In this document: piece after piece, positions 35,927 through 44,903 of the stretch
How the letters are laid out: every line of letters starts with the position of its first letter
Position numbering within the stretch: the stretch's first letter is position 1
Assembly (NCBI GenBank): GCA_002398365.1
Contig: DGYK01000011.1
Coordinates: forward strand, 13,922-77,921
Length of the DNA: 64,000 nucleotides
Source of the DNA: Flammeovirgaceae bacterium UBA5008
Lineage (GTDB): Bacteria; Bacteroidota; Bacteroidia; Cytophagales; Cyclobacteriaceae
Direction of reading: 5' to 3'
Translations under genes and position numbers: made by a program
Notes under the pieces: model-generated
What the model was told of the DNA's origin: nothing
Databases searched by the model: none
Seen by the model: only the letters and a program-made list of their open reading frames with translations

Positions 35927-37093
35927 GTGAGCGAGCGCGTTAAAACCAAACTGATTCATTTAGCATTATTTATTGTCACCTTCATTACTACCACGCTGGC
36001 AGGGGCGGAATGGACACATGGTAAATCGATACTGGCATTAACTGATGAGCATTTCTTTAATCAGGATTATACGCTAGCCGATTTATGGAGCGGCCTTCCG
36101 TATTCGATTTGCTTCCTGCTCATTCTAACTGCCCACGAATTCGGGCATTATTTTGTGGCGCGTTATTATAAGGTTCAGGTTACGCTTCCTTATTTTATAC
36201 CATTGCCTCCCATCCCGTTGATGTTTGGAACGATGGGCGCCCTGATTCGCCTTAAAAGCCCTGTGCGCACCATGCAACAAAACTTTGATATCGGCATTGC
36301 CGGTCCGCTGGCAGGGTTTGTCGTAGCTATTGGTTTTTTGTGGTATGGATTTTCGCACCTGCCACCTCCCGAGTATGTTTTTCAATTTCATCCCGGCTAT
36401 GAAAAATTTGGTTTGGATTATGCCAACCTCGTCTATCGCCCGGAGAATATGCCCGATGGAACCGTGGATGTGCTGATTGGAAAGAACCTGCTCTTTGTCT
36501 TTTTTGATCAATTCGTGGCCGACCCTGCCCGCATGCCCAACGTACACGAGATTATGCATTATCCGTTTTTATTTGCCGGATTCCTCTCGCTCGTTTTTAC
36601 AAGCATGAACTTGCTGCCTGTGGGGCAACTGGATGGCGGGCATGTGCTTTACGGACTGATTGGCTTTAAACGACACCGAATTGTGGCAACCGTCATTTTT
36701 ATCTGCTTTCTGTTTTATGCGGGTATTGGTTTTATATCGCCTTATCAACCGTGGAGCGAACTCTCTTATCAGATTCCGCTTTATGTAGGGTTCTTGTTCC
36801 TGGCATTAAAGGGTTTACGTCAATCTACCCAGACCACACTTCTGCTCGCGCTGAGTGTATTTATGGCTCAATATGTATTGGCTATTTTATTTCCACATTT
36901 TCAAGGCTATGCCGGGTGGCTTTTGTTCATGTTTATTGTGGGACGATTTGTAGGTATACCGCACCCACCGTGCGAGGTGGAGGAGCCGCTTACCACCGGA
37001 AGAAAACTTTTGGGGTGGTTTGCCTTGCTGATTTTTATTCTCTGCTTTACACCGGCCCCTATTTCTTTGATTCAGTATCTCAAGCAAAGCTAA
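35927..37093 (+). CDS. Site-2 protease family (M50) membrane metalloprotease
   Basis: A 388-aa polytopic intramembrane zinc protease. The motif HEFGH (AHEFGHYFVA, near residue 67) gives the zinc histidines and catalytic Glu. The second motif, LPVGQLDGGH (near residue 232), gives the Asp ligand. IAGPLAGF and PLPPIPLMFGTMGAL fit the group without a PDZ domain that resembles plant EGY-type proteases. It starts with GTG; no ATG fits before the first helix. Substrates are unknown; such enzymes often release anti-sigma factors or clear signal peptides. It lies 148 bp after the tRNA. Confidence 0.9.
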   Translation: MSERVKTKLIHLALFIVTFITTTLAGAEWTHGKSILALTDEHFFNQDYTLADLWSGLPYSICFLLILTAHEFGHYFVARYYKVQVTLPYFIPLPPIPLMFGTMGALIRLKSPVRTMQQNFDIGIAGPLAGFVVAIGFLWYGFSHLPPPEYVFQFHPGYEKFGLDYANLVYRPENMPDGTVDVLIGKNLLFVFFDQFVADPARMPNVHEIMHYPFLFAGFLSLVFTSMNLLPVGQLDGGHVLYGLIGFKRHRIVATVIFICFLFYAGIGFISPYQPWSELSYQIPLYVGFLFLALKGLRQSTQTTLLLALSVFMAQYVLAILFPHFQGYAGWLLFMFIVGRFVGIPHPPCEVEEPLTTGRKLLGWFALLIFILCFTPAPISLIQYLKQS

Positions 37094-37166
37094 GCGGCAT
37101 CAATCCGTATAGTTTTGGATTTTGTAGGAAGCCACTAAGCTTCAACTTTTGAGCATCTCGAAATAA

Positions 37167-37460
37167 TTCGTGCCCAGTGCGAAGTAGTCCATGTACACTG
37201 CAAAGTGGTTCGTGAACAGTGCGTTATGGTCCGTGCACAGTACAAAGTGGTTCGTGCGCAGTACAAAATGGTTCGTGCCTGGTGCGAAGTGGTTCGTGCA
37301 CAGAACAAAGTGGTTCGTGCACAGTGCAAAATGGTTCGTGCACAGTGCAAAATGGTTCGTGAACAGTGCGTTGTGGTCCGTGCACAGTACAAAGTGGTTC
37401 GTGCGCAGTACAAAATGGTTCGTGCTTGGTGCGAAGTGGTTCGTGATCAGTGCAAAGTGG
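37167..37460. repeat. Array of 14 tandem 21-bp units
   Basis: Fourteen consecutive 21-bp units fill exactly 294 bp between two convergent genes. The commonest form reads TTCGTG-CACAGTGCAAA-ATGG (two identical copies at 37314-37355). Units contain TGCAC-A-GTGCA, an 11-bp palindrome-like core kept exactly in several copies. Units 3-6 (37209-37292) match units 10-13 (37356-37439) with only two differences, so a seven-unit (147-bp) block has been duplicated. Long open frames cross the array on both strands only because 21 is a multiple of 3; they are not taken as genes. The remaining convergent gap (37094-37166, 37461-37611) shows only a 13-nt direct repeat. Confidence 0.92.
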
Positions 37461-37493
37461 GTCTGTTCAAAGAACTGTGTCAGTTGATTAAAT

Positions 37494-37548
37494 GGTAGTA
37501 TGAACCTGATTGTGTAAACAGGTCTAGAGTTACTGGGTAGTATAAACC
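37494..37548. repeat. 13-nt direct repeat beside the 21-bp array
   Basis: GGTAGTATGAACC (37494-37506) and GGTAGTATAAACC (37536-37548) differ at one base and are offset by 42 bp, exactly two lengths of the neighbouring 21-bp unit. It may be a decayed edge of the array or coincidence. Confidence 0.5.
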
Positions 37549-37611
37549 AATAAGGATCAGATGAAGGCCGCCCTGTCAATTTACATGGTCAATTTCAGAC
37601 GGAAACGAAAC

Positions 37612-39558
37612 TTACGGCTTCACTACAATCTTTCCCGTCACCCAATGCTGATTGAAATAGCGAACAAAGTATAGTCCGGTAGCGGGTGCAAGAATGGCGA
37701 TTTGTTTTTTGTCGGCTAGCTGGGTTTCAGTGAAGTCGATGGATTGGCCGGAGAGATTAAACAACTGAATACGATCGGCTTCGGTAGGTAGATAGAAGAT
37801 GCCCGCTGTGGGATTGGGATATGGTTTGCCTGCAGCGGATCGCTCTACATCTAAAATAACGTCAGGAGCCGTGCCCAAAACCGGGCGTATCATGATGCTG
37901 CCATAGACTGTTGTATTTTGTTCCCAGTTGGCTGCGCCTAATACCTTTGTGTAGATTTTACTTCCGGAGTCGGTATTGCGATCCAGACCAACGGGTATCA
38001 CTGCTTCGGAGTTCAATTGCCAGCCTATGTAGAATTTATCTTTTACGGTTACCTTATCCGGAATTTTAAGTCGCACAAATTGATTGCGGGTGGTGCGCTG
38101 CACAGCATACGATTGTTTGAAGCTGTATTCATTGTCGGCTGACGGCAACGAATTGGCGATAAAAACCTGAATGAACTGATTGGTATCATCACCGTATTTC
38201 GGAAAGTAGATATCAATGGCGATGACGTCATCACTCTCGGTGGTTTTCATGTTAAACTCATACGCCAGTTGGGTGCCTTTGCCGTTGAGCTTAATACCAA
38301 AATCGGCTTTGCCATCATCGTAAGCGTAGTAATCCGAAAGAATATTAGTTGCACTAATTGTGTCGTTTGATTTGAAGTTGATGGGTTTGTATACTCCCTC
38401 GTCCCAATCGCCTACATCATCAGAAATCTTCTTAATGTTATCTTTTGAATTCAGACTAAAAAGTACTTTAAGACTCAATGAATCATAAGAATTCCACGCT
38501 GATAAATCGGGTATTGCGCCAATGTTTATACTTACATTTTTGGGTTCTTGATAATTTAAATTCCCAGGATTGGTAGCTGTCTCAAGCAGCTGAGTTGTTA
38601 CAGTGTTTTTTGTTTCAACCGTAATTTCGCTGCTATAATTCACGGTCTCACCAAATGGAGCAATTTGATCTTTTCTATTTGATGCAATGGTAACCTTAGG
38701 CGTCTTGATGTTGTTAATAATATTCGAAAAGAAATGCTTTGCCGGCATAGACCAATAATCTGACAACAGAGAAGTCATTGCAGTAACTACAGACCGATCA
38801 GGAAAATCTAGATAAGGTGTATCATTTCCTGGTGGAAAAATTTCTTTTGCCTTCCCATTACTTACATACACATAATCCACATTCCATACATCATACGGGC
38901 CGGAAAGTCGCCCAAAGCTTCTGAACTGAAACTGAAAACCGTTGTGAAAAAAATCATCGGGGGCACTTCCCTTACTTCGAACATTAATATTCACTTCTGT
39001 AAACTCATCTAAAGCTAACGTGCCATCATTGGTCTTACTCCACACTTCAATCCATTGCCCGGCAGCATTCTTAAAGAGCAGTGATAAGATGTCGCCCGGC
39101 TCGGGACTATCGCCATTGCCGGCAAACTGATAAAAGAAAGTCATGAAAACGGCATCGCGGTTGGCCGGGGCCACATCGCCTAGTTTCAGCGGGCGCGAGG
39201 TCATCGCATCGGCAAAACCTTTGGCAAGAATGTCGTTGGCGCTATAGGGGTTGCCGGTAGCATTATACCCATCAAAAGTGGCTACATAAATGCTGGGCGG
39301 ATTAATGCCACTGCCGTTGTTTACCCACACCGACTTGCTGTCGATCTCCCACAAAGTATCATTGGGTGTTTCATCTTTAATGTTGAAAGAGAAGTCATCC
39401 CAGAAGGGCAGGGACATAGCTGTCAGTTCGGCTGTGCGAGCAGATTTTGAGGTAGATGTGGTGGTCTCCGCATTCCGTGGGATGGACACAACTTCTACTT
39501 GCGAAAAGCAAAAGGAAGCACTACAGAAAAAAAGCAGGATAAATTTCGTCTTCAACAT
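37612..39558 (-). CDS. Secreted protein with T9SS type A sorting domain
   Basis: A 648-aa exported protein of unknown function. It has a signal peptide (residues 1-19, SFCFSQ) and a large beta-rich middle with no catalytic motif recognised. The N-terminal part resembles carbohydrate-binding or jelly-roll-like domains common in T9SS cargo (tentative). The C-terminal sorting domain starts near GKPYPNPTAGIFYLP and ends with a KIVVKP strand. It is downstream of the PASTA-protein gene by 36 bp on the same strand, so it may be part of the ddl-PASTA transcript. Confidence 0.82.
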   Translation of the reverse strand: MLKTKFILLFFCSASFCFSQVEVVSIPRNAETTTSTSKSARTAELTAMSLPFWDDFSFNIKDETPNDTLWEIDSKSVWVNNGSGINPPSIYVATFDGYNATGNPYSANDILAKGFADAMTSRPLKLGDVAPANRDAVFMTFFYQFAGNGDSPEPGDILSLLFKNAAGQWIEVWSKTNDGTLALDEFTEVNINVRSKGSAPDDFFHNGFQFQFRSFGRLSGPYDVWNVDYVYVSNGKAKEIFPPGNDTPYLDFPDRSVVTAMTSLLSDYWSMPAKHFFSNIINNIKTPKVTIASNRKDQIAPFGETVNYSSEITVETKNTVTTQLLETATNPGNLNYQEPKNVSINIGAIPDLSAWNSYDSLSLKVLFSLNSKDNIKKISDDVGDWDEGVYKPINFKSNDTISATNILSDYYAYDDGKADFGIKLNGKGTQLAYEFNMKTTESDDVIAIDIYFPKYGDDTNQFIQVFIANSLPSADNEYSFKQSYAVQRTTRNQFVRLKIPDKVTVKDKFYIGWQLNSEAVIPVGLDRNTDSGSKIYTKVLGAANWEQNTTVYGSIMIRPVLGTAPDVILDVERSAAGKPYPNPTAGIFYLPTEADRIQLFNLSGQSIDFTETQLADKKQIAILAPATGLYFVRYFNQHWVTGKIVVKP

Positions 39559-39594
39559 TTCTTGTTTTCGCCAACGTACCTACTCGTACGGTTA

Positions 39595-40404
39595 TCAATC
39601 AATGGGTTGATCCTTGGGTTCGGGTTCCTTGTAACCTTTCGGTGCGATCCATAAGTCAACCGGACTGCCAATTCGCACGGAATCTCCCTTATTGGGGAAT
39701 TGTTTGTAAACGAATGCTTCCACCCCGGTAGTATCTTGTCCTTCCGCTATTTGCACTTCACCCAAATGAAGATTCCAATTCGACAATTTCAAGAGTGCTG
39801 TTTCGTAGGCATCGCCCACCAAACTACCCACTACAAAATCGGCCGGGCCGTTGCCATCGCCTACCACAATGTCAATGGTAGCGCCTTTCGGAATGCGTGT
39901 GCCGGCTGTAATGGGTCTTCCGTTGAAATACATGTCCTTCACAAAGTTTTGAAAAGGGCTGGGCTCGTAAATGATGCGCCCTCTGCGCAGTTCGTTGCTC
40001 TTTAAAACAGCTTCTGCATTGATGAGCGAACCGTCAATCAAATTGGGCATGGGCAACGTAGGTGGCGAAGTGCGGTTGATAGAAACATATATCGTGCGAC
40101 CGGCTTTTACCTGCTCACCTGCTTTTGGAAATTGTTTTAAGATACTCAAGGCTGGCTCATTCTCCGAGTAGGAAGAATCATTGATAGCAATACTGAGACT
40201 TTTCTCAGCGAGTTTTTTTTCTGCTTCCACCATGGTGAGCCCCATCAGTTCGGGTACTTCAACTGATTTACCGTGGTTGGTTACGTTGGGCAGGTAGATA
40301 TAAAAGTAAACCACCGCTATCAACAGGATGATGCCCATGGTAACACCCATGTTTTTGAGTAGGCCACCTACAGTATTGTTTTTAAAATAGCGATCCAGGC
40401 TCAT
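39595..40404 (-). CDS. PASTA-domain membrane protein
   Basis: A 269-aa protein with one N-terminal membrane helix (about residues 15-36) and three extracytoplasmic PASTA domains (about 42-107, 112-180 and 183-255; for example VEVPELMGLTMVEAEKKLAE). PASTA domains bind peptidoglycan fragments in kinases and penicillin-binding proteins. Here there is no kinase or transpeptidase domain. It lies 8 bp downstream of the D-Ala-D-Ala ligase gene, which supports a cell-wall role (inference). Confidence 0.9.
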   Translation of the reverse strand: MSLDRYFKNNTVGGLLKNMGVTMGIILLIAVVYFYIYLPNVTNHGKSVEVPELMGLTMVEAEKKLAEKSLSIAINDSSYSENEPALSILKQFPKAGEQVKAGRTIYVSINRTSPPTLPMPNLIDGSLINAEAVLKSNELRRGRIIYEPSPFQNFVKDMYFNGRPITAGTRIPKGATIDIVVGDGNGPADFVVGSLVGDAYETALLKLSNWNLHLGEVQIAEGQDTTGVEAFVYKQFPNKGDSVRIGSPVDLWIAPKGYKEPEPKDQPID

Positions 40405-40412
40405 AGTGTGTT

Positions 40413-41492
40413 TTAAAATTTCAAGGATGATTCAAATCCACGTTCGGCACGCTTTGATTTTTGATGGCGATCGAATGCCAGTTGAATTAACTGGGTGATC
40501 AAATCTGAAAAAGAGATGCCGCGCTCTTTCCACATCACCGGAAACATGCTGGAATTGGTGAAGCCCGGAATGGTATTGATTTCGTTCACATACACATCTC
40601 CATTTTCGGTCAGGAATAAATCTACTCGCGCAAAATCCTCGCACGCCAGTGATTGGTATGCTTTCAGCGAAAGCTCTCTGATTTTTTCCTGACTGACCGC
40701 ATCTAATTGGGCGGGCACTTCAATAGTCACGGCATCGCCATCCACATACTTCGCATCAAACGTATAGAATTCGTATTTTTTGCTGATGATAATTTCTCCG
40801 GGCAGGGAAGCTTTGGCAGGTGCATTTCCTAAAATAGCACACTCCACTTCTCGCCCTTGAATGTATTTCTCCATCAACACGCAGTCATCGTAGCGGAAGC
40901 CTTCTTCAATCGCTTGCGCGAAATCTGCTTTTGAATTTACTTTCGAAACGCCCACGGAAGATCCGAGGCTGGCGGATTTAACCATGAATGGCAATCCTAA
41001 CTTTTGCTGGGTGGATTCAAATTGCAGGCTGTCTTTTTCCGTGTAGTACGCATACAAAAAGTCGGCAACCGGCAGGCCGGCTTCTTTCAGCAAACGCTTC
41101 GTCACCAATTTGCTCATGGACATCGCAGAGCCAAGCACTCCGGTGCCCACCATCGGCACATCCATTGCTTTAATCAAACCTTGGATACTGCCGTCTTCCC
41201 CGTCTGTTCCATGCAGAACCGGAAAATAGATATCTGCCAAAACAGATTTACCGCTGGCGGTCATCAATTTGGGCTCGTGCGGATTGAGTTGCAAAGACAA
41301 CGCTTCTCCCTTTTCCATTTCTTTGGTCACCGTGGTTGTGTGATACCACACTCCGGCCGGAGAAATACCGATTAAAAAGGGTTCAAATATGTCTTTATTG
41401 ATGAATTCAAAAATATTGCGGGCTGAGTTGATGGATACACCGTGTTCTACCGATCGGCCCCCATACAAAATTGCCACTTTACGTTTCGCCAT
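40413..41492 (-). CDS. ddl: D-alanine--D-alanine ligase
   Basis: A 359-aa ATP-grasp ligase that makes the D-Ala-D-Ala dipeptide for peptidoglycan precursors in the cytoplasm. The N-terminal motif LYGGRSVEHGVS is diagnostic. HGTDGEDGSIQGLI near residue 95 and the C-terminal metal-binding region VNEINTIPGFT near 307 agree, as does ARVDLFL just before it. The length is normal. It is first in a likely operon with the PASTA protein. Confidence 0.96.
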   Translation of the reverse strand: MAKRKVAILYGGRSVEHGVSINSARNIFEFINKDIFEPFLIGISPAGVWYHTTTVTKEMEKGEALSLQLNPHEPKLMTASGKSVLADIYFPVLHGTDGEDGSIQGLIKAMDVPMVGTGVLGSAMSMSKLVTKRLLKEAGLPVADFLYAYYTEKDSLQFESTQQKLGLPFMVKSASLGSSVGVSKVNSKADFAQAIEEGFRYDDCVLMEKYIQGREVECAILGNAPAKASLPGEIIISKKYEFYTFDAKYVDGDAVTIEVPAQLDAVSQEKIRELSLKAYQSLACEDFARVDLFLTENGDVYVNEINTIPGFTNSSMFPVMWKERGISFSDLITQLIQLAFDRHQKSKRAERGFESSLKF

Positions 41493-41559
41493 AATGTCAA
41501 AAATAACTCAAAGATGTTGAGTATTTGCGGTATTTCAAGCAGGTGTCGGTGGTTTTCGT

Positions 41560-44529
41560 TTAGTTGTTCCAATACACTTTTTTCGCACTCACCTGCGTGT
41601 CGGTTTGCACCCGAACGATATACATGCCGGTGCTTTGGTTAGGCATTTCGATGGGGAAAGTTTGATTGAGTACATCCGTTAAGTTCGCTTCTGAAACAAG
41701 TTGGCCCATCACATTAAATACTTGCACAAAGGCCGACTGACGCGTATCGAGGTTAAACGTTATCTTCAAGGGCGATACCTGGCCACCGTAGATCGAGTAG
41801 GCCGCATCTACATCAATGGGAGCAGCATCTTCGCTGAGAAAGAACTCGATGTTATCCAGATAGAGATTATTGCCATTCGCATTCGTAGCTACGAAGGCCA
41901 GTCGTACATCCGATTCGCCCACCAGACTGGTTAAGATTACCTGCTTTCGAGTCCAATCAGAAGATACGGAGGGCAGCCAACTCGTTTCCTGGCTGCGATT
42001 ACTTAAGGCTAAGCCGCTTTCAAAAAATAGTTCACTGGTAAAGGTGGCCCCGCAATCTATTGAAGCCAGTACCCGCAACGTCTCATTGCCGGTGCTTCGC
42101 TTTGCATAACTCACTTCAAAAAATACACTTGCTGCGCTGGCATTTGTCAAATCGAGTATCGGGCTGATTGCCCAGCCTTCTTCGCCCACCTTTACATTCG
42201 TAAACGAGTTATACAAAAGTGAATTAGAAAAGTTAGTGGTTGCTGTTGTCCAGCTGGTTTGTTGTGCCGGACTGATTAGCGTCCATTTGTCTTTGGAAGA
42301 AGTTTCAAACTTTTCGCGGAAGGGAATCACATCGCTGTCAATAGCATAAGCAACTTGAAACAAGCCGCTGTCATTCGATGTATTGCTATCATTGGTGCCA
42401 TTTGGGTTAATCGCAGTGATGGTCAATTGATTGATGCCTTTATTAAGGGAAAGTGCAGAGAGACTAATTACTAATTCTTCATTTGGGTTGATTAGATTAG
42501 TGAAAGGGGTAGTGGTCGCACCTGCACCATTGAGCGAAACGGAAACTGAAAATGAGGTAATCGGAATGTTTCCATTGTTGCGCAGGCGCAAACTGGGTGT
42601 AGGGTTTTGAATGCAACTGATGAGCGAGGGTGTTTCCAATCCAACAACGGCCAAATCTAAAATGGAGGTAGTGAGTATACGCACATTCTTGATATACAAA
42701 TTGTTTCCGTTTTGATTCGTGCTTTCAAAAGCCAACTGTATTTGTTTACCGGCATATTGACTGAGTGAAATTACTTCGGTTTTCCATTCGCTGGTCGTAG
42801 GAATGAAGCGACTGGAACGCGCGGTTGTGGTGGCCAACGAGGCATCACTTTTTGAGAAGATGATATCCGGAGAATCATCAAATCGGCAGTTAGAAGAAGC
42901 CATTACTTTTAGTGCTTCCCCGGTGGTGCTTGGGTATTGCGCATACGCCCGATCAAACAGAATGGCTGCCGTTGATGAGCTACTAAAGTCCAATTGAGGT
43001 ATAATGATTTTATCGACCGCACCGATCTCAGTGTAGTCATATAAATTCATGTATGCGGTTGTGGTGCCATTTGCTGTGATGGTTTGCCACGTGGTTAACC
43101 CATCCGGATTATCCTTGCTCCAGGAGGAGGGGAAAGTGGCAAAGTTTTCAGTGAGTGGCAGCGAAGCTATGGATGCCGTAGTCGTTGAAATTGTCTTGGT
43201 ATTGTTGGCTGCGTTGTTATCCGCATGGCTATTGGTGAAGGTAATGGTGAAGTCAAAAGTAGTAGTGCTGGAGGTGGCGAGCGTTACTGCATTGAAATCG
43301 ATTTGTTGTTCGGCTTCCGGAGCAAGTGCTAAAACAATATTTTTTGTTTCGATGACGGTGTTGTTTCGCTTCAACTGGAGTTGTGCATTGGTGATGGTGT
43401 TATTTCCATAGTTGCGTACTAAAACAGATGGCGTCAACGAACCGCTGCAAGCAGTGGTGCCGGGAGAAACTATTTTCTTGATTCCCAAGTCATCCGCTAT
43501 GGACACCGGTGTTTGTAAGCCGGGCGAGTTGGGAAGCTCTTTTCTACGAGGACTGTTTTGAATGATGGTAAGCATTCGGTTTACTTGTCCTTGGGTAAAG
43601 AGGTTCATGCATGCATCGTCTGTATAGTCGAGGTAGTTTTGAAACATTTTGGTAGTGCTGCAACTCGTTTGCGGATGGGATGGGCAGCCCCCGGTGGATC
43701 CACTTTGAGTAGGTGTATCAGCCACATAATCATTGCCGGTGCAGCCGCTCACATCGCCCCAGATGTGCCGCAAGCCAAAGAAGTGTCCCATCTCATGGGT
43801 GAGGGTTCGCCCTTTGTTGTATTGAGCATGCAAATTGAAATTGCCATCATCAATCGAACCAAATTCACGGTAGTTGATCACAATTCCATCAGTGAGCCGA
43901 TCGTTCGATGCATCTTCTAATCCCGCCAAGGGTGAAACCGGAAACTGTGCGAAGCCCAGATAATCAGTCAAAAAGGTTACCCAAATGTTGAGGTACTGCT
44001 CAGCGGGCCAATAGCTTTGTGATTTCAATAAATAGTTATCGTTCGCACTCCAGGAAGATTTTGATCCTTTTACACGCACAATGCCATTGGTAGGTAATCC
44101 GTCAGGATCTTGTTTTGCTAATACAAACTCCACGTCAAATGCACCTGCCACCCCTTGAAAAATAGCGGGTGTATTCACTTGATCAGTATTTGTACGGCTG
44201 AAGTCTTTGTTTAGAACATTGATTTGAGAAAGTACCTGCGCGTCCGATATGTTTAGGCCGGTGCCAATGCTTTCGCCATTATGGATAATGTGAACCACCA
44301 CCGGAATGGTGTAGGTGGATTGCGTGCGTTGGGCGCTCTGCCCCTTAGCAATTTGATTGATTTGTGTAGACATCCACTTTTCAAATTGCTCGGAGCTTTC
44401 TTTAGTTGGATGATTTTGATGAAGTTGCTTTTCGTACACTACAGTGCCGCAACGTTCTTGCGCAAAGGATGCGGTTCCAAGAGACCAAAGGATGAGAAAA
44501 CTAAATAAACCAATGCGCATGCCTGCCAA
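41560..44529 (-). CDS. M43-family (cytophagalysin-like) secreted metalloprotease with T9SS sorting domain
   Basis: A 989-aa exported zinc protease. The signal peptide ends in SFAQ. The metzincin motif HEMGHFFGLRH gives ligands His245, His249 and His255 with catalytic Glu246, in the form typical of pappalysin/cytophagalysin (M43). The following region with Cys residues (GDVSGCTGNDYVADTP) also fits. After the catalytic domain (to about residue 340) there are CARDB-like and jelly-roll-like beta domains, and a T9SS type A sorting domain at the end (LVSEANLTDV ... GMYIVRVQT ... KKVYWNN). Met4 (44520) is an alternative start. It is probably an extracellular nutrient-scavenging or surface protease. 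Confidence 0.92.
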   Translation of the reverse strand: MAGMRIGLFSFLILWSLGTASFAQERCGTVVYEKQLHQNHPTKESSEQFEKWMSTQINQIAKGQSAQRTQSTYTIPVVVHIIHNGESIGTGLNISDAQVLSQINVLNKDFSRTNTDQVNTPAIFQGVAGAFDVEFVLAKQDPDGLPTNGIVRVKGSKSSWSANDNYLLKSQSYWPAEQYLNIWVTFLTDYLGFAQFPVSPLAGLEDASNDRLTDGIVINYREFGSIDDGNFNLHAQYNKGRTLTHEMGHFFGLRHIWGDVSGCTGNDYVADTPTQSGSTGGCPSHPQTSCSTTKMFQNYLDYTDDACMNLFTQGQVNRMLTIIQNSPRRKELPNSPGLQTPVSIADDLGIKKIVSPGTTACSGSLTPSVLVRNYGNNTITNAQLQLKRNNTVIETKNIVLALAPEAEQQIDFNAVTLATSSTTTFDFTITFTNSHADNNAANNTKTISTTTASIASLPLTENFATFPSSWSKDNPDGLTTWQTITANGTTTAYMNLYDYTEIGAVDKIIIPQLDFSSSSTAAILFDRAYAQYPSTTGEALKVMASSNCRFDDSPDIIFSKSDASLATTTARSSRFIPTTSEWKTEVISLSQYAGKQIQLAFESTNQNGNNLYIKNVRILTTSILDLAVVGLETPSLISCIQNPTPSLRLRNNGNIPITSFSVSVSLNGAGATTTPFTNLINPNEELVISLSALSLNKGINQLTITAINPNGTNDSNTSNDSGLFQVAYAIDSDVIPFREKFETSSKDKWTLISPAQQTSWTTATTNFSNSLLYNSFTNVKVGEEGWAISPILDLTNASAASVFFEVSYAKRSTGNETLRVLASIDCGATFTSELFFESGLALSNRSQETSWLPSVSSDWTRKQVILTSLVGESDVRLAFVATNANGNNLYLDNIEFFLSEDAAPIDVDAAYSIYGGQVSPLKITFNLDTRQSAFVQVFNVMGQLVSEANLTDVLNQTFPIEMPNQSTGMYIVRVQTDTQVSAKKVYWNN

Positions 44530-44633
44530 ATTAATACTAAAACGACTCTTAAACCATTAGAGTATGGCTACTCTTTAAAGTTTAACTGCTCTTACCGGAT
44601 GCGTATACAATTCGACCAAAAGAATATACTCTC

Positions 44634-44903
44634 TTACGCAAGGGGAGTCGCATTCACGACTTCAATCGACTTGATTTCAGGAACAGCTCTTTTAATCGCA
44701 TCTTCTACACCCGCTTTAAAAGTCATGGCCGACATGGGGCAGCTGCTGCAGTTGCCGACAAACTCTAATGTGAGCACATGCTCATCTGTCAGCGACACAA
44801 TTTTAATGTCGCCACCATCCGTATGTAAATAAGGTCGAATGGAGTTGAGCGATTCTTCAACGCGAGTTTGTAAGCCTTCTATGGAGTGGATGGTTTCGGT
44901 CAT
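44634..44903 (-). CDS. NifU-like Fe-S scaffold domain protein
   Basis: An 89-aa protein consisting only of the C-terminal NifU (Nfu) domain. The cluster-binding CxxC is Cys52/Cys55 in GNCSSCPMS. LHTDGGDIKIV near residue 27 is typical of the family. It should carry and pass on [4Fe-4S] clusters. It overlaps the end of the Mrp gene by 4 bp, so the two are translationally coupled, which suggests joint work in Fe-S delivery. Confidence 0.92.
   Translation of the reverse strand: MTETIHSIEGLQTRVEESLNSIRPYLHTDGGDIKIVSLTDEHVLTLEFVGNCSSCPMSAMTFKAGVEDAIKRAVPEIKSIEVVNATPLA

Noticed and set aside
37135..37579. Long open frames on both strands across the 21-bp array
   Set aside because: A 21-bp period keeps frames open without selection; four overlapping frames on both strands show the same 7-residue periodicity, and none has a typical start region or domain.
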